The notes under the pieces were generated by a model that saw nothing but the letters and a program-made list of their open reading frames with translations, did not search any database and had not been told where the DNA came from. A program made the position numbers and the translations under genes. A stretch of DNA of 64,000 nt from Desulfovibrionaceae bacterium. Its GTDB lineage: Bacteria; Desulfobacterota; Desulfovibrionia; Desulfovibrionales; Desulfovibrionaceae. The stretch covers positions 1 through 64,000 of the forward strand of contig JAFLSV010000010.1 of assembly GCA_022510785.1 (NCBI GenBank), in the 5' to 3' direction. This document shows, in pieces, positions 11,626 to 21,405 of the stretch; the stretch's first letter is position 1; each line of letters starts with the position of its first letter.

Positions 11626-12799
11626 GCTCCCTCCCTGTCGCCAGAATCAGCACGGCATTGGTTCCGCCAAAGCCCAGCGACGTGGAAAGCGCCGCGTTCC
11701 TGGTGAGCGCAAGTCCGGCACGCGCGGGTTCAGCGCCGATTTCCGGGTCCAGTTCCGCAAAACCCACGCTGGCGGGTATCTGCCTGTTCTGCAGGGCCAC
11801 CAGCGTGAACACGGCTTCCAGCGCGCCCGCCGCGCCCAGCGTATGCCCGGTGAGCGCCTTGGTTGCCCAAATCGGCACACCGGGGAGTTCCCGGGCAAGA
11901 AGTTTTCCCTCCGCCCTGTCATTTTCCCTGGTGCCCGTGCCGTGGACATTGACAAACGCCATGTCCGCAGCGCTTTTGCCTGCCTGCGCCAGCGCGTCAT
12001 GCAGAGCTTTCATCAAGCCTTCAGCTTCCGGGTGGGGAGCCGTAAAATGATGGGCGTCACAATGCGCCCCGTAACCAAGTATATAGCCTTGTATGGCAGC
12101 GTTGCGGCCACAGGCGCTTTTCAGTGATTCCAGGCACATGAACGCCGCGCCCTCGCCAAGATTGAGCCCCGCCCTGCTGACGTCGAAGGGTCGGCACGGC
12201 TCGGCGTCAGTAACCAGAAGTCGTGCAAACCCGGTATGCGGAACCATGCTCAGGGCATCCGCTCCTCCGCAAAGCGCCCGGGAAATCTGCCCGCTACGTA
12301 TCATATCAACGCCCAGGCCCAGAGCATCGGCCCCGGAGGTGCACGCATTGGAGATAGTCAGGCGCGGGCCGTGTATGTTCAGCCGCTCCGCCATGACCAA
12401 TGCCGGATTGGAGTGCAGATACGCCCTGCGATCCTCGTCATGCGCCGTGCCCTCTCGGCTGGCCCTGTACCCTTCCAGAAAATGCAGCGCTGTGCCGGAT
12501 GTTGTTCCTGCCACCACGGCGGCCGTCACCCCGGCGGGCCAGCGGGCCTGAGCCATGGCCTGCCGGGCCGCTTCCAGTCCAAGGTGCAACGTATCCGAGG
12601 CAAGCCCGGAGCGCCCGTCCTGCCATGCGGAATCAGGCACGGCATAAATGGGGAAATCCAGGGCGTCGGGTGACAGCTTCTTGGCTGAAGATAAAAACCG
12701 GGTGCCCCGGTAAAGCCCTTCGCGTATCTCCGGGAGAGAAAGTCCCAGGGCGCACACGGAGCCTATGCCGGTAATGGCAACAGGTTCGCATTTATCCAT
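11618..12799 (-). CDS. Beta-ketoacyl-ACP synthase (FabF/KAS II-like)
   Basis: From MDKCEPVAITGIGSVCALG; TISNACTSGADAL active-site Cys; NVHGTGTRENDRAEG; GHTLGAAGALEA. Confidence 0.9.
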   Translation of the reverse strand: MDKCEPVAITGIGSVCALGLSLPEIREGLYRGTRFLSSAKKLSPDALDFPIYAVPDSAWQDGRSGLASDTLHLGLEAARQAMAQARWPAGVTAAVVAGTTSGTALHFLEGYRASREGTAHDEDRRAYLHSNPALVMAERLNIHGPRLTISNACTSGADALGLGVDMIRSGQISRALCGGADALSMVPHTGFARLLVTDAEPCRPFDVSRAGLNLGEGAAFMCLESLKSACGRNAAIQGYILGYGAHCDAHHFTAPHPEAEGLMKALHDALAQAGKSAADMAFVNVHGTGTRENDRAEGKLLARELPGVPIWATKALTGHTLGAAGALEAVFTLVALQNRQIPASVGFAELDPEIGAEPARAGLALTRNAALSTSLGFGGTNAVLILATGREHE

Positions 12800-13064
12800 G
12801 GGCGCTGTTCCCGGCGAGGATGAAATCGGCCAGAGTGGAAAGTGATGTAAAAATTTCGCGTGATGCTTCCGCATCTTTAATGATGATACCATAGTGCTTT
12901 TCAAGCAACACAACAAGTTCTACCGCATCCAGTGAATCCAGCCCAAGGCCGTCGGCGTCAAACAGCAGGGTATCAGGTTTAAGCGTGTTTTCATCTACTC
13001 CTTCAAGGGGCAGTTCCGCAAAAATATGTTTTTTTAAATCTTCCATTATTTCAATTTTTGTCAT
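12792..13064 (-). CDS. Acyl carrier protein (first)
   Basis: ADGLGLDSLDAVELVVLLEKHYGI phosphopantetheine Ser motif (DSL). Confidence 0.88.
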   Translation of the reverse strand: MTKIEIMEDLKKHIFAELPLEGVDENTLKPDTLLFDADGLGLDSLDAVELVVLLEKHYGIIIKDAEASREIFTSLSTLADFILAGNSAHG

Positions 13065-13947
13065 TACACGTCTCCCACATGTCATAAAAGTTGAAAAAAT
13101 GAAAAGGATACAATTGAGTTAACTTTTCTACATGGGATATGAATGCTTGTGCTGCCTCCCTGATGGTATCCTTATGCCTCCGGATATTTGGAGGCATCTT
13201 AATGCAACAGGCTTCAAGACCTTGTATTTGTCCTCTCTGGCGGACGCTGAAGGCATGGACAACAGGCGCTCTGGTCAGAGAGGCCAATATCCATGGGGCG
13301 GCAGGCACATGGATGCGCCCTCCCAAAAATTCAACTTCAACATAATCTTCGTCCGCGCTTGTCATGCGATCGCCCATAATACAGACAATGCCGTTATTTC
13401 GCAAGATATTACACGCATTGACAACTGCCGGTATTCCGTCCCGTGCATCAATAACGCTGATGGCGCGTTTTTTTCCATCAGACTGGAAGTAATGCCTGTC
13501 AACATCACCCTCGTCAATCCATTGCAGCAGCGCTATGGGACGTTCCAAAATTTCCAGTCCCATAAGTCCTGTCTGCCAACTGCCAAAATGAGCGCTTATG
13601 AGTATGCATCCATGTCCTTCTGACAAAATATCCTTTATCAATGTTAATGTTTTTTGATTTTGGCAAACAATTAAATGCCCGCCACATCCTGCGATTATTC
13701 TATCAAGAAGCACGTCAGCAAAATTTTTGTAAGCCACAGCAGTACGATATATCTCAAGCCAAAATGAAAATTGACCAAATCGATGGTGCAGATAGGCCTG
13801 ATATCGACGACGTATGGATGGTCGAAGAACATAATAGAAAGATACAGGATATAAAAGCACCCGAGCCAAAGAAAGAAGTCGTAGACGAACAAGTATACGA
13901 AATATTGTATGCTGAAAGGAAGAGCCAAGGCTTTTGCTGGACCACAT
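13051..13947 (-). CDS. LpxL/HtrB-family lysophospholipid-type acyltransferase
   Basis: GCILISAHFGSWQTGLMGLE; GIVCIMGDRM; VEFLGGRIHVPAAPWILA. Confidence 0.8.
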   Translation of the reverse strand: MWSSKSLGSSFQHTIFRILVRLRLLSLARVLLYPVSFYYVLRPSIRRRYQAYLHHRFGQFSFWLEIYRTAVAYKNFADVLLDRIIAGCGGHLIVCQNQKTLTLIKDILSEGHGCILISAHFGSWQTGLMGLEILERPIALLQWIDEGDVDRHYFQSDGKKRAISVIDARDGIPAVVNACNILRNNGIVCIMGDRMTSADEDYVEVEFLGGRIHVPAAPWILASLTRAPVVHAFSVRQRGQIQGLEACCIKMPPNIRRHKDTIREAAQAFISHVEKLTQLYPFHFFNFYDMWETCNDKN

Positions 13948-13953
13948 AGAACT

Positions 13954-15117
13954 TCACATATTTTTGTCTGTCTGCTTCCAAATAAGTGAATAGACAAACG
14001 CCAAAGCAAAGACAGTCATGCCCCCGGCAGCGCCAAGAATGGGGGCCAGCACCAAACTTCCGACTATCCAGTCCAAAAAGCGATAGTGGGCCTCATATCC
14101 CAAAGTTTGTACAGTAAACTGCGTAAGCCAGTTCCCGTGTATTACACGATACCCTATCAATATGGCAAGTCCGGGAACACAAGGCGGCCATGTGAGAGGC
14201 ACCATGAGCAGGGCGCAAAGCCGGTTCAGGCGGCGCCAGCCTATCACAAACAGCAGGAGCAGGGTTTGCAGCCCCAGGAGGGGAAGAGTGCAGATGAACA
14301 GTGACCATGCGGCGGATACGGCCAGCTGGCGCGGCGAGGCGTATGCACTCAGCGCGCGCAATGAATGAAGAGGGTGGAGCAGGCTCAAGCGCCCTTCCAC
14401 ATGCAGGGCATGGCGGCGAAACGGCAAAGGGACAAGCGCGCGCACGGTCAGTCTGGTGTTCAGGACAGAAATGCGCGCATTGTCCGCCAGGCTTTTAAAG
14501 TGGGATATGCGTTCGGCCTTGGGCGGATAATACACCTGGACAGGTATCTCGTGTATGGCAAAACCCGCCCATGCGGCTCGCACGGCGATTTCAATTTCAA
14601 AGGAATACCGGGTTTCCGTGCAATGCACCGTGCGCAGCACAGACAGCGGATAGGCGCGGAAGCCGCTCTGCATATCGGAAACCGATACTCCTGTCTGAAT
14701 AAACATCCAAAAGCGCGAAAAGCTGCGGCCAAAGCGCGAGCTGCCAGGGACGTTGGGGACATCAAAATCCCTGGCGCCGATGATGATGGCATGAGGGTAT
14801 TGTTCCACAGCCGCAAAAAACGCGGGCAGGTCGGCGGCCTTGTGCTGACCGTCGGCATCCATGGTGATAATATGCGTGTATCCCCGGCGTTCGGCCTCTT
14901 GCGCGCCTTTCAGAAGAGCGGCCCCTTTTCCCAGGTTGCGCGGCTGGGTCAGAACGGTTACGGGTAAGCCTTCCAGTGTTTGCGCTCCGCCATCTGTTGA
15001 ACCGTCATCAACCACTATAATATGTTTTGTTATATTCAGTACAGATAATACTACATTTTTTAGCGTTGCACAGTGATTATATACCGGAATAATAATACAA
15101 TATTGATATTCAGACAT
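13954..15117 (-). CDS. GT2 glycosyltransferase fused to C-terminal DUF2062-type membrane domain
   Basis: MSEYQYCIIIPVYNHCATLKNVVLSVLN; IIVVDDGSTDGG; TMDADGQH; multi-TM C-terminus LPLLGLQTLLLLFVIGWRRLN. Confidence 0.85.
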   Translation of the reverse strand: MSEYQYCIIIPVYNHCATLKNVVLSVLNITKHIIVVDDGSTDGGAQTLEGLPVTVLTQPRNLGKGAALLKGAQEAERRGYTHIITMDADGQHKAADLPAFFAAVEQYPHAIIIGARDFDVPNVPGSSRFGRSFSRFWMFIQTGVSVSDMQSGFRAYPLSVLRTVHCTETRYSFEIEIAVRAAWAGFAIHEIPVQVYYPPKAERISHFKSLADNARISVLNTRLTVRALVPLPFRRHALHVEGRLSLLHPLHSLRALSAYASPRQLAVSAAWSLFICTLPLLGLQTLLLLFVIGWRRLNRLCALLMVPLTWPPCVPGLAILIGYRVIHGNWLTQFTVQTLGYEAHYRFLDWIVGSLVLAPILGAAGGMTVFALAFVYSLIWKQTDKNM

Positions 15118-15578
15118 CAGGCAAGATCTCCATTTTTCCAGCGCGCCATAAAATCTTGGTAAAATGTTGGAAAATCCAGAAGAAGTTTGCCATTTGTTGT
15201 CATAAAAAGCTGTGTTGTTTTTCCTTGAGTCATTATGGTGCCTTCTTTGTCCATGATGGAATACTGAAAATCCATGCGCGCGGAGTCGCTCCATAACAAA
15301 AAAGTGTGGATTTCATAAGTCTGATCGTGGATCAGAGGATGAACATAATCCAGCGAGAATTTTTTGATGGGGGTCACAAATCCATGCTGATAAAAATCAC
15401 GGTAGGATATGCCATACCTGTTTCCCAGAGTTTCCCGGCCGTCTTCCAGCCAGCTGGCATAGCGCCCGTGCCACATGATGCCCATGGGGTCAATTTCCTC
15501 AAAGCGCACCGTGCGCGCGCAGACGGCACTAAGCGGCTCTATGCCATAAGCATTCAACAGTGTGCCTGACCTGGGCAT
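15117..15578 (-). CDS. Acyl-CoA/ACP thioesterase, 4HBT hotdog family
   Basis: VRFEEIDPMGIMWHGRYASWLEDGRETLGNRYGI. Confidence 0.85.
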   Translation of the reverse strand: MPRSGTLLNAYGIEPLSAVCARTVRFEEIDPMGIMWHGRYASWLEDGRETLGNRYGISYRDFYQHGFVTPIKKFSLDYVHPLIHDQTYEIHTFLLWSDSARMDFQYSIMDKEGTIMTQGKTTQLFMTTNGKLLLDFPTFYQDFMARWKNGDLA

Positions 15579-15581
15579 AAC

Positions 15582-15962
15582 TCAGACCTCCAGCTGTAAA
15601 GGCTTCACCTGCACGGCGGAAACAAGGCGCAGCCGCTCCTCATCCCTGATAAAAAATTCCGCCTTCCCCTTATGGGAGGAGACGAGGGAAAGACGCACAA
15701 GAATGCGCTCGTGCGGCAGGATGGGCGACATGTATTTTGCCGAAAGAACTTCCAGGGCATCAATTGTCCCGACACTTTCCTGCCATAATAAGCGTATCAT
15801 GGCTATCTGAACCGCGGCAGGCAGCACGGGCTTCTGTGGAAAATGCCCCGCAAATCCCACAAAGTCAGACTCAAAGCAAAAGCTCTGTTCCCAGATATTT
15901 TCCTCTCTGTGATGTATGGGGCCGGCGGCTCCGCGCAAGGCACTCATCAGGGATATACTCAT
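15582..15962 (-). CDS. Hotdog 3-hydroxyacyl-ACP dehydratase (ApeI/FabZ-like)
   Basis: FVGFAGHFPQKPVLPAAVQIAMI. Confidence 0.8.
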   Translation of the reverse strand: MSISLMSALRGAAGPIHHREENIWEQSFCFESDFVGFAGHFPQKPVLPAAVQIAMIRLLWQESVGTIDALEVLSAKYMSPILPHERILVRLSLVSSHKGKAEFFIRDEERLRLVSAVQVKPLQLEV

Positions 15963-16435
15963 TGGATACTCTCCCGGGGAATGGAAATGGATAACTGCGC
16001 ATCATGGTAAAAAAAAGTATCTCTCTGGGGCTGGAACGTCCATGCCTGGGGCAGCTGGACATCATAAGGCTCCGTATCCTTTTCGCTCAATTTCGGCACA
16101 CTGTTCAAGAACATGGCAAGAGTATAGCCTATTTTTTGTAGCATTTTTTTTGCCGTGATGGATCGTGAAAATGTAATATGTGCATCTCCTGTACTTTGCT
16201 CCAGCCATCCATGCCCTAATAAAATCCCTGTTTGAGTCATAATCACAAATTTTAAATTACCTTCCTTGTGTGTTAATGCTCCCTGTACAGGCATGTTAAT
16301 AGAATTTAACATGATATTTCCATTAAAATGCAACGAGGAAAAGTTTAATTCTTGGGGCGATGCAAGCTGTTCATGCCGCATGCAGGCAGAGGAAAGCACG
16401 ATCATAAGCGCCAGCGTCACAGAGAAAAATTTCAT
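15959..16435 (-). CDS. Lipoprotein, DUF3261-like
   Basis: MKFFSVTLALMIVLSSACMRHE lipobox; position between dehydratase and MMPL exporter. Confidence 0.6.
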   Translation of the reverse strand: MKFFSVTLALMIVLSSACMRHEQLASPQELNFSSLHFNGNIMLNSINMPVQGALTHKEGNLKFVIMTQTGILLGHGWLEQSTGDAHITFSRSITAKKMLQKIGYTLAMFLNSVPKLSEKDTEPYDVQLPQAWTFQPQRDTFFYHDAQLSISIPRESIQ

Positions 16436-18792
16436 CGCTCTTTTCCCGTAGTTGCGTACATGAGCGGGAGAATCCAGAGGGCCGCGGCAAGTTCGGCCGC
16501 AAGGCCAGAGAAAATGACAAGTCCCATGCCGCGAAGGGCTGGATGTTCTGAAAAGGCCAGCAGTCCCATGCTGAGGAAGGCAGTCAGGGAAGAGAGCAGC
16601 ACAGCCCTGCGGATCCCCATCTCCTGCCTGTGTTCCAGGGCATGCGTGACCATGATGCCGTGATCCAGGGCCAATCCAAGCACAATGGGAAGCGCGGCCA
16701 GCGAGGCCATGGTCAGCGGCACCCCTGTCAGCCAGAAGATGGCAAGCGCTGTGGTGAGGCTCAGCAGGGGCGGCATGGAAGCCATCCAGATGCGGGATGG
16801 ACGGCGAAGCAGCACAGCGAGCAGAATCAGGGCAAGAAGCCCCGCCCGGTACACCAATTGCTTTTCCTTTGTGAAAAGCAGTGTAAAAGAATTTTCCATC
16901 AGTCCGGGTGAGATAAAAAAGACCTGCCCCTGCCATTCTGCGGGTAAAAGAGCTTTAAGCGCGGCAATGGTTTCGGCGCTGGCCGGGGCCTGGCACGAAA
17001 CAAGCGCGCAGCTTCCCCCGCTTGCCCTGTCAAACAGCAGCAGCTCAACCATATCGTTCAGGCGCAGTTCAGTGATACGAGAAGATTCGGCGGACAGCGC
17101 CCGGACAGGATGGTCAAGGCTTTGCCAAAAGGGCAGAAAGGCGGTGGGCAAAAATCCTTCATGCCGGGCGGCCCGTTCAAGCGTGCCGCGCAGCCTGTCC
17201 CTGTTTTTTTGCAGCCACTGTTCCCAGCGCGCGCAATTGGCGCGCGCTTCCAATGCCAGTGGCAGAAAATCCGAAAGGGCTCTTACGCCTTTCAGTCCGG
17301 CGTCTCGCAGCTTTTCCGCGCAGAGGCGGCTCATGGCCAATGCGGCTTCACGCGAATTTGCCACCAGGGCAATGGTTATTCCCGTATCAATTTGCCATGT
17401 GTCGCGTATCATAGCGGCATCGGAACTTATAGCCCGTGCGTCTGCCCCAAGAGCGTAGGGTGAAAAATTAATATCTGTCCGTACCCAAAAAAAACTACAT
17501 AACCCAAGCAGCATTATATACAAAAGGATAGCTTTGTTGCGGGAAGTTGAATGCTTACTCATTATGATAGTATTTTCATAATGGATATTGCGTGGATAGG
17601 AAAAATACGGAAGAAATGGCAAAACAAAAACAGCTAAAAAAAATCCTGCGCTCAAAGAGCAGCAGGAAAAGAACGCCATTTGACGAATAGCCGGTATTGA
17701 TGAGAACAAAAGTACGAAAAATCCGGAAATATTCAGTAAAAAACCATACAATAAAGGAGTCAGAAGCGATGCATAGATATTTTTTGTGTCGGTTCCGGAG
17801 CGCAGGGCGAAATGCATGTGGACAGCGTAGTCTTCGGCCAGCCCCATAAGCGATGCGCCAAAGCCCAGCACCAGGCCGGAGGTCACCGGCCACACGCGGC
17901 TTGTGAGGGCCGCCGCCGCAAGCGTCGCCGCCGCGGGGGTAAGCAGTATCCATAGAGCTCCCCAGGAGCGGGCCAGCAAAAAATAGGCGAGGGAAAAGCC
18001 CGCGAGGGAAAAAAGGGCGATGCGCCGGATATCGTTTTCCACCGCGCGCGCATTGGCGGCGGTATAGCGCGGCCCGCCTGACATATGCACGGTGATTCCC
18101 CTGAAGGGCTGCACCGCGCCGTCAATGGCCCGCATAAGCTTTTGCGCGAGTGTGGTATCCAAAGCGGAGCCGTGGGGCCGCAGCATCAGCAGGACATGAC
18201 GATTATCAGGACTGACCGGGTAGTGTGCCGCACCCGGGGCATACAGTGCCGGAATGTCTGGTGCGGGAAGCTGCTCCCGCAGCAGCACGCGCAGTTGGAG
18301 AGGGTCGCCGCGCACCCATGGAGCGGCCAGCATGCCTCCCATGCCCGAAAGTTGCTGGCGGTTTTGCCGGAAAAGCTCCTCGGCGGCCTTGTCCTCAAGC
18401 CTGCCGTCAAGCTGCTTTTCCATGTCTGACGAAAAAAAAGAGGGAAAAATTTCCAGTATCCTTTCCGGCGTCAGAGACGCCGGGCTGAATCGCACAGGTT
18501 TTGCCAATTCCGGAGAAACGGCCCGCTCAATGGCGGCCGCGGCATCAAGGAGTTCCTGAATAGCGTCGCCTTCCAAATCAATGCAGAGCATATTTGAGGC
18601 AGGCGCGCTTTCCAAAAGTTCGGCGGTCAGACGCATTTCCGCATCAGAATCTGGTAAAAAAACTGTACTGCTGCCAGTTATGCGTATATTAAAAAGCTGT
18701 ATCCCCGCGAAAAAAAGAAGAAAACACACCAGAATGACGACAAAAAAGCGATGCTGCTCAAGCCATAGATAAAGTCGTAGCTTCATATTCAT
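16432..18792 (-). CDS. MMPL/RND-family exporter
   Basis: 786 aa, N-terminal TM, large periplasmic loop, two multi-TM blocks (VLGFGASLMGLAEDYAVHMHFAL; LPIVLGLALDHGIMVTHALEH). Confidence 0.88.
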   Translation of the reverse strand: MNMKLRLYLWLEQHRFFVVILVCFLLFFAGIQLFNIRITGSSTVFLPDSDAEMRLTAELLESAPASNMLCIDLEGDAIQELLDAAAAIERAVSPELAKPVRFSPASLTPERILEIFPSFFSSDMEKQLDGRLEDKAAEELFRQNRQQLSGMGGMLAAPWVRGDPLQLRVLLREQLPAPDIPALYAPGAAHYPVSPDNRHVLLMLRPHGSALDTTLAQKLMRAIDGAVQPFRGITVHMSGGPRYTAANARAVENDIRRIALFSLAGFSLAYFLLARSWGALWILLTPAAATLAAAALTSRVWPVTSGLVLGFGASLMGLAEDYAVHMHFALRSGTDTKNIYASLLTPLLYGFLLNISGFFVLLFSSIPAIRQMAFFSCCSLSAGFFLAVFVLPFLPYFSYPRNIHYENTIIMSKHSTSRNKAILLYIMLLGLCSFFWVRTDINFSPYALGADARAISSDAAMIRDTWQIDTGITIALVANSREAALAMSRLCAEKLRDAGLKGVRALSDFLPLALEARANCARWEQWLQKNRDRLRGTLERAARHEGFLPTAFLPFWQSLDHPVRALSAESSRITELRLNDMVELLLFDRASGGSCALVSCQAPASAETIAALKALLPAEWQGQVFFISPGLMENSFTLLFTKEKQLVYRAGLLALILLAVLLRRPSRIWMASMPPLLSLTTALAIFWLTGVPLTMASLAALPIVLGLALDHGIMVTHALEHRQEMGIRRAVLLSSLTAFLSMGLLAFSEHPALRGMGLVIFSGLAAELAAALWILPLMYATTGKER

Positions 18793-19403
18793 TGTTTGCA
18801 GTCGTCAGATAGCGCGGTATTTATGCTTTGTACATTAAAAATAATGCGTGTAACATCATCGTTTTTGCCGGTAAAACAAAGTTCGGCAATACGTTCATAG
18901 TCATCGGAAAACGTCAGTTCTATAGACGCAAAAAGCTGGCTTTCCTGCGCGGGCACAAACTTCAGGCTGTGATCCGAACTGCCCGGCAGGATCTGATAGC
19001 GGCTTTTCAGCTGAGCCGTGTCAAAGCTTACCCATTGCAGTATTTGCTCGGTCATGCCGGTCAGCATCTGCTTTTCAGCGGAAGACGCCTGGTGCGCCGA
19101 TGTGCCGAGCCAAAGCTCCGCCTCGCCCCCCGCATACCGAAAGCCCGAAACGTCAGGCGCGCGGTATTCCCAGAATATCATGGGCTGACGCCGGTTTTGG
19201 AGAGAAAAGCAAAGCTTGCCGGAGGATTCCAGGGCGATATCCATAAAGGCGAACGTGGTGCGCTGGAGAAACTGAGCCTCAAGCGTCGTGGTTTTGCCCA
19301 GCCCCTGGGCTGCCTGAGCCAGCAAGGCCTCAACGCTTTCGGCGGCAGAGGCCGAAGCGCATATGCCCCAAAAAACAAGACTGAGCAAAAAGCGCATTGT
19401 CAT
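18789..19403 (-). CDS. LolA-like outer-membrane lipoprotein carrier protein
   Basis: Signal peptide; LEAQFLQRTTFAFMDIALESSGKLCFSLQNRRQPMIFWEYRAPD. Confidence 0.8.
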   Translation of the reverse strand: MTMRFLLSLVFWGICASASAAESVEALLAQAAQGLGKTTTLEAQFLQRTTFAFMDIALESSGKLCFSLQNRRQPMIFWEYRAPDVSGFRYAGGEAELWLGTSAHQASSAEKQMLTGMTEQILQWVSFDTAQLKSRYQILPGSSDHSLKFVPAQESQLFASIELTFSDDYERIAELCFTGKNDDVTRIIFNVQSINTALSDDCKQ

Positions 19404-19918
19404 TCCTCAGGAACATAAATTTTAAACTGGGCGCTTGCCATCTCTTTGTTGTCGCGCTCGACATGGCCGTTGACAACCCATAGCGAATTGACTTTCATGG
19501 CAATTTCACAGCGCGCGGACAGAATATCACCGGAATGGATTTTTGCCTCAACCTTAAAATCACGTATGGCCGCAAGATATCCCCAGGAGGGTGCCGAACC
19601 TTCTTTTTTCGCGCCATGCTGGTGCAGGCATGCCAGCCCGGCCGCGAAGCACTGGGCCATGACCTCCAGCAGCATTTCAGGACAAAGCTGTCCGTCAAGG
19701 ACATAGGGCGACTCAGCGGGAACCACCACATGGGATGCAAAAAATCGCTCATCCGCACTGTCCAGCGCGTCAATCATGCGGATGGGCGGACAGTGCGGGA
19801 GGTTGAGGGGCTGCGAGCAGTCAATATGGTGTATATCATTACGCAATGTTTGAATGCTCCCATCTAATATTTTTTTTATTATTATTTTTTTATTTTCATA
19901 CAGATTTTCATTTGCCAT
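19400..19918 (-). CDS. Hotdog 3-hydroxyacyl-ACP dehydratase-like protein (ApeP-like)
   Basis: LPHCPPIRMIDALDSADERFFASHVVVPAESPYVLDGQLCPEMLLEVMAQCFAA. Confidence 0.75.
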   Translation of the reverse strand: MANENLYENKKIIIKKILDGSIQTLRNDIHHIDCSQPLNLPHCPPIRMIDALDSADERFFASHVVVPAESPYVLDGQLCPEMLLEVMAQCFAAGLACLHQHGAKKEGSAPSWGYLAAIRDFKVEAKIHSGDILSARCEIAMKVNSLWVVNGHVERDNKEMASAQFKIYVPEE

Positions 19919-19948
19919 ATTGTTATAAATATTATAATATAAATCTAA

Positions 19949-20362
19949 TTAATTATTTAAAATTGCTCTTCTAATATCCATTTCAAGGTTTCTTACCCAT
20001 CTATTATATGAACTAAGTGTTTTTTTATCTGATTCTCCTGCTTTATCCCATATGTCAGAGCTTTCTTTGTGGCGAATTACAATTTCTTCTTTCGAGTACA
20101 AAATTTCAATAACTGTTTTACCATGATGTAATAATGTCGCTTGTATAATATTATCATTAGCGATATTGATATTCCATTTTCGTCTAATGCATGCATTGAT
20201 AATAATTTTTCTTATTTCATCATTTGATATTTTGTTGTTGATGGCATTTACACTAATTTCTGGAATATAGGTATCCCTCTGTGCGGTAGTATCAATAGCG
20301 GCACATCCGCTACACAGGAAGGATATTAATGCTATACAAATACAGGAATACCTGACGTTCAT
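19949..20362 (-). CDS. Small lipoprotein, AT-rich gene
   Basis: MNVRYSCICIALISFLCSGCAAID lipobox; C-terminal YNRWVRNLEMDIRRAI. Confidence 0.65.
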   Translation of the reverse strand: MNVRYSCICIALISFLCSGCAAIDTTAQRDTYIPEISVNAINNKISNDEIRKIIINACIRRKWNINIANDNIIQATLLHHGKTVIEILYSKEEIVIRHKESSDIWDKAGESDKKTLSSYNRWVRNLEMDIRRAILNN

Positions 20363-21129
20363 ACTCCTTCTCCTTCTGGATAACACGGTTGAAGTTTTTC
20401 CTGGTACAACTGGTGTACATGCTTAAGCAAAGCCCGGTGGGGCAGAGCTTTTTGCCTGAATTTTCCATACGCGGAGGGCATGATGGCAGGAAGCATTTCC
20501 ATTTCCACCGTGCCGGGGAAGACGCTAAAACTCCCCGGCTTTATGACGGTGCCGCTGTTTTTGATGACCATGGGCACAATGGGTACATTTTCTTTAAGGG
20601 CCAGCTGAAAGGCCCCGGAATGAAAGCGGCCCAGCCTGCCGTCACGAGAGCGTTGCCCTTCGGGATAGAAAACAAGGGCCGCGCCTTCCTTCAGCCGCTG
20701 CCGGCATTCCCGCGCAACCTGTTCCACCGGATGGCCCTCCGCTTCAATATAGCCGGCGGTGCGCATCACGGCGGTAAAAGGCAGCAACAGCCGGAACGGC
20801 CACGATTTGGTAACCGGGCATACCTGCGTTACCCCTTGAAATCCCAGAAGATATAAATCCAGTATGGATTGATGATTGGCTGTAATAATACAGGGAAGTT
20901 TTCCCATCCCTTCCCGGGGATTTTGACAATTCACCTTAATAAAGGGGCGAAGCACAAGCAAGGATGAGCGCCCGTAAATCCAGCCAGCCAGCCTGGCCCA
21001 GCGCCGGATGGCGCGCGCTTTTGTCAGTGCATGCAACAGGTACAAAATCCATCCAACAGGAGCCAGCAGGGCAGACCATAGCAATAAAATGCTAAAAAAA
21101 ATTATGCTGCCAGCTCGGCTGCTACGCAT
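20359..21129 (-). CDS. 1-acyl-sn-glycerol-3-phosphate acyltransferase family (PlsC-like)
   Basis: CIITANHQSILDLYLLG (HX4D); FYPEGQRSRDGRLGRFHSG; PIVPMVIKNSG. Confidence 0.88.
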   Translation of the reverse strand: MRSSRAGSIIFFSILLLWSALLAPVGWILYLLHALTKARAIRRWARLAGWIYGRSSLLVLRPFIKVNCQNPREGMGKLPCIITANHQSILDLYLLGFQGVTQVCPVTKSWPFRLLLPFTAVMRTAGYIEAEGHPVEQVARECRQRLKEGAALVFYPEGQRSRDGRLGRFHSGAFQLALKENVPIVPMVIKNSGTVIKPGSFSVFPGTVEMEMLPAIMPSAYGKFRQKALPHRALLKHVHQLYQEKLQPCYPEGEGV

Positions 21130-21388
21130 TATGCAGATCCTTGAGCGATTCAATAAAAGTGTATAATTCGTCTAGCGTTGTAATATCAGCAATCGCGCTT
21201 CTGTCGGGAAGCTTGAAGTTGAAAGCCTGCTCCAGCACAATAATCATATCTACAACATCAAGACTATCCAGGCCCAGATCGTCTTTAATATGAGCCTCGG
21301 GCACAAGTTTTTGTGGATCTATTTCAAATTCTTCCTGAAAGGCTTTGTTAACTATCTGTACAATGGTCTCTCGCGTCATTTCCATCAC
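21122..21388 (-). CDS. Acyl carrier protein (second)
   Basis: KDDLGLDSLDVVDMIIVLEQAFNFKLPD. Confidence 0.92.
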   Translation of the reverse strand: MMEMTRETIVQIVNKAFQEEFEIDPQKLVPEAHIKDDLGLDSLDVVDMIIVLEQAFNFKLPDRSAIADITTLDELYTFIESLKDLHNA

Positions 21389-21405
21389 CTTTGTTTATTC
21401 TTGTA

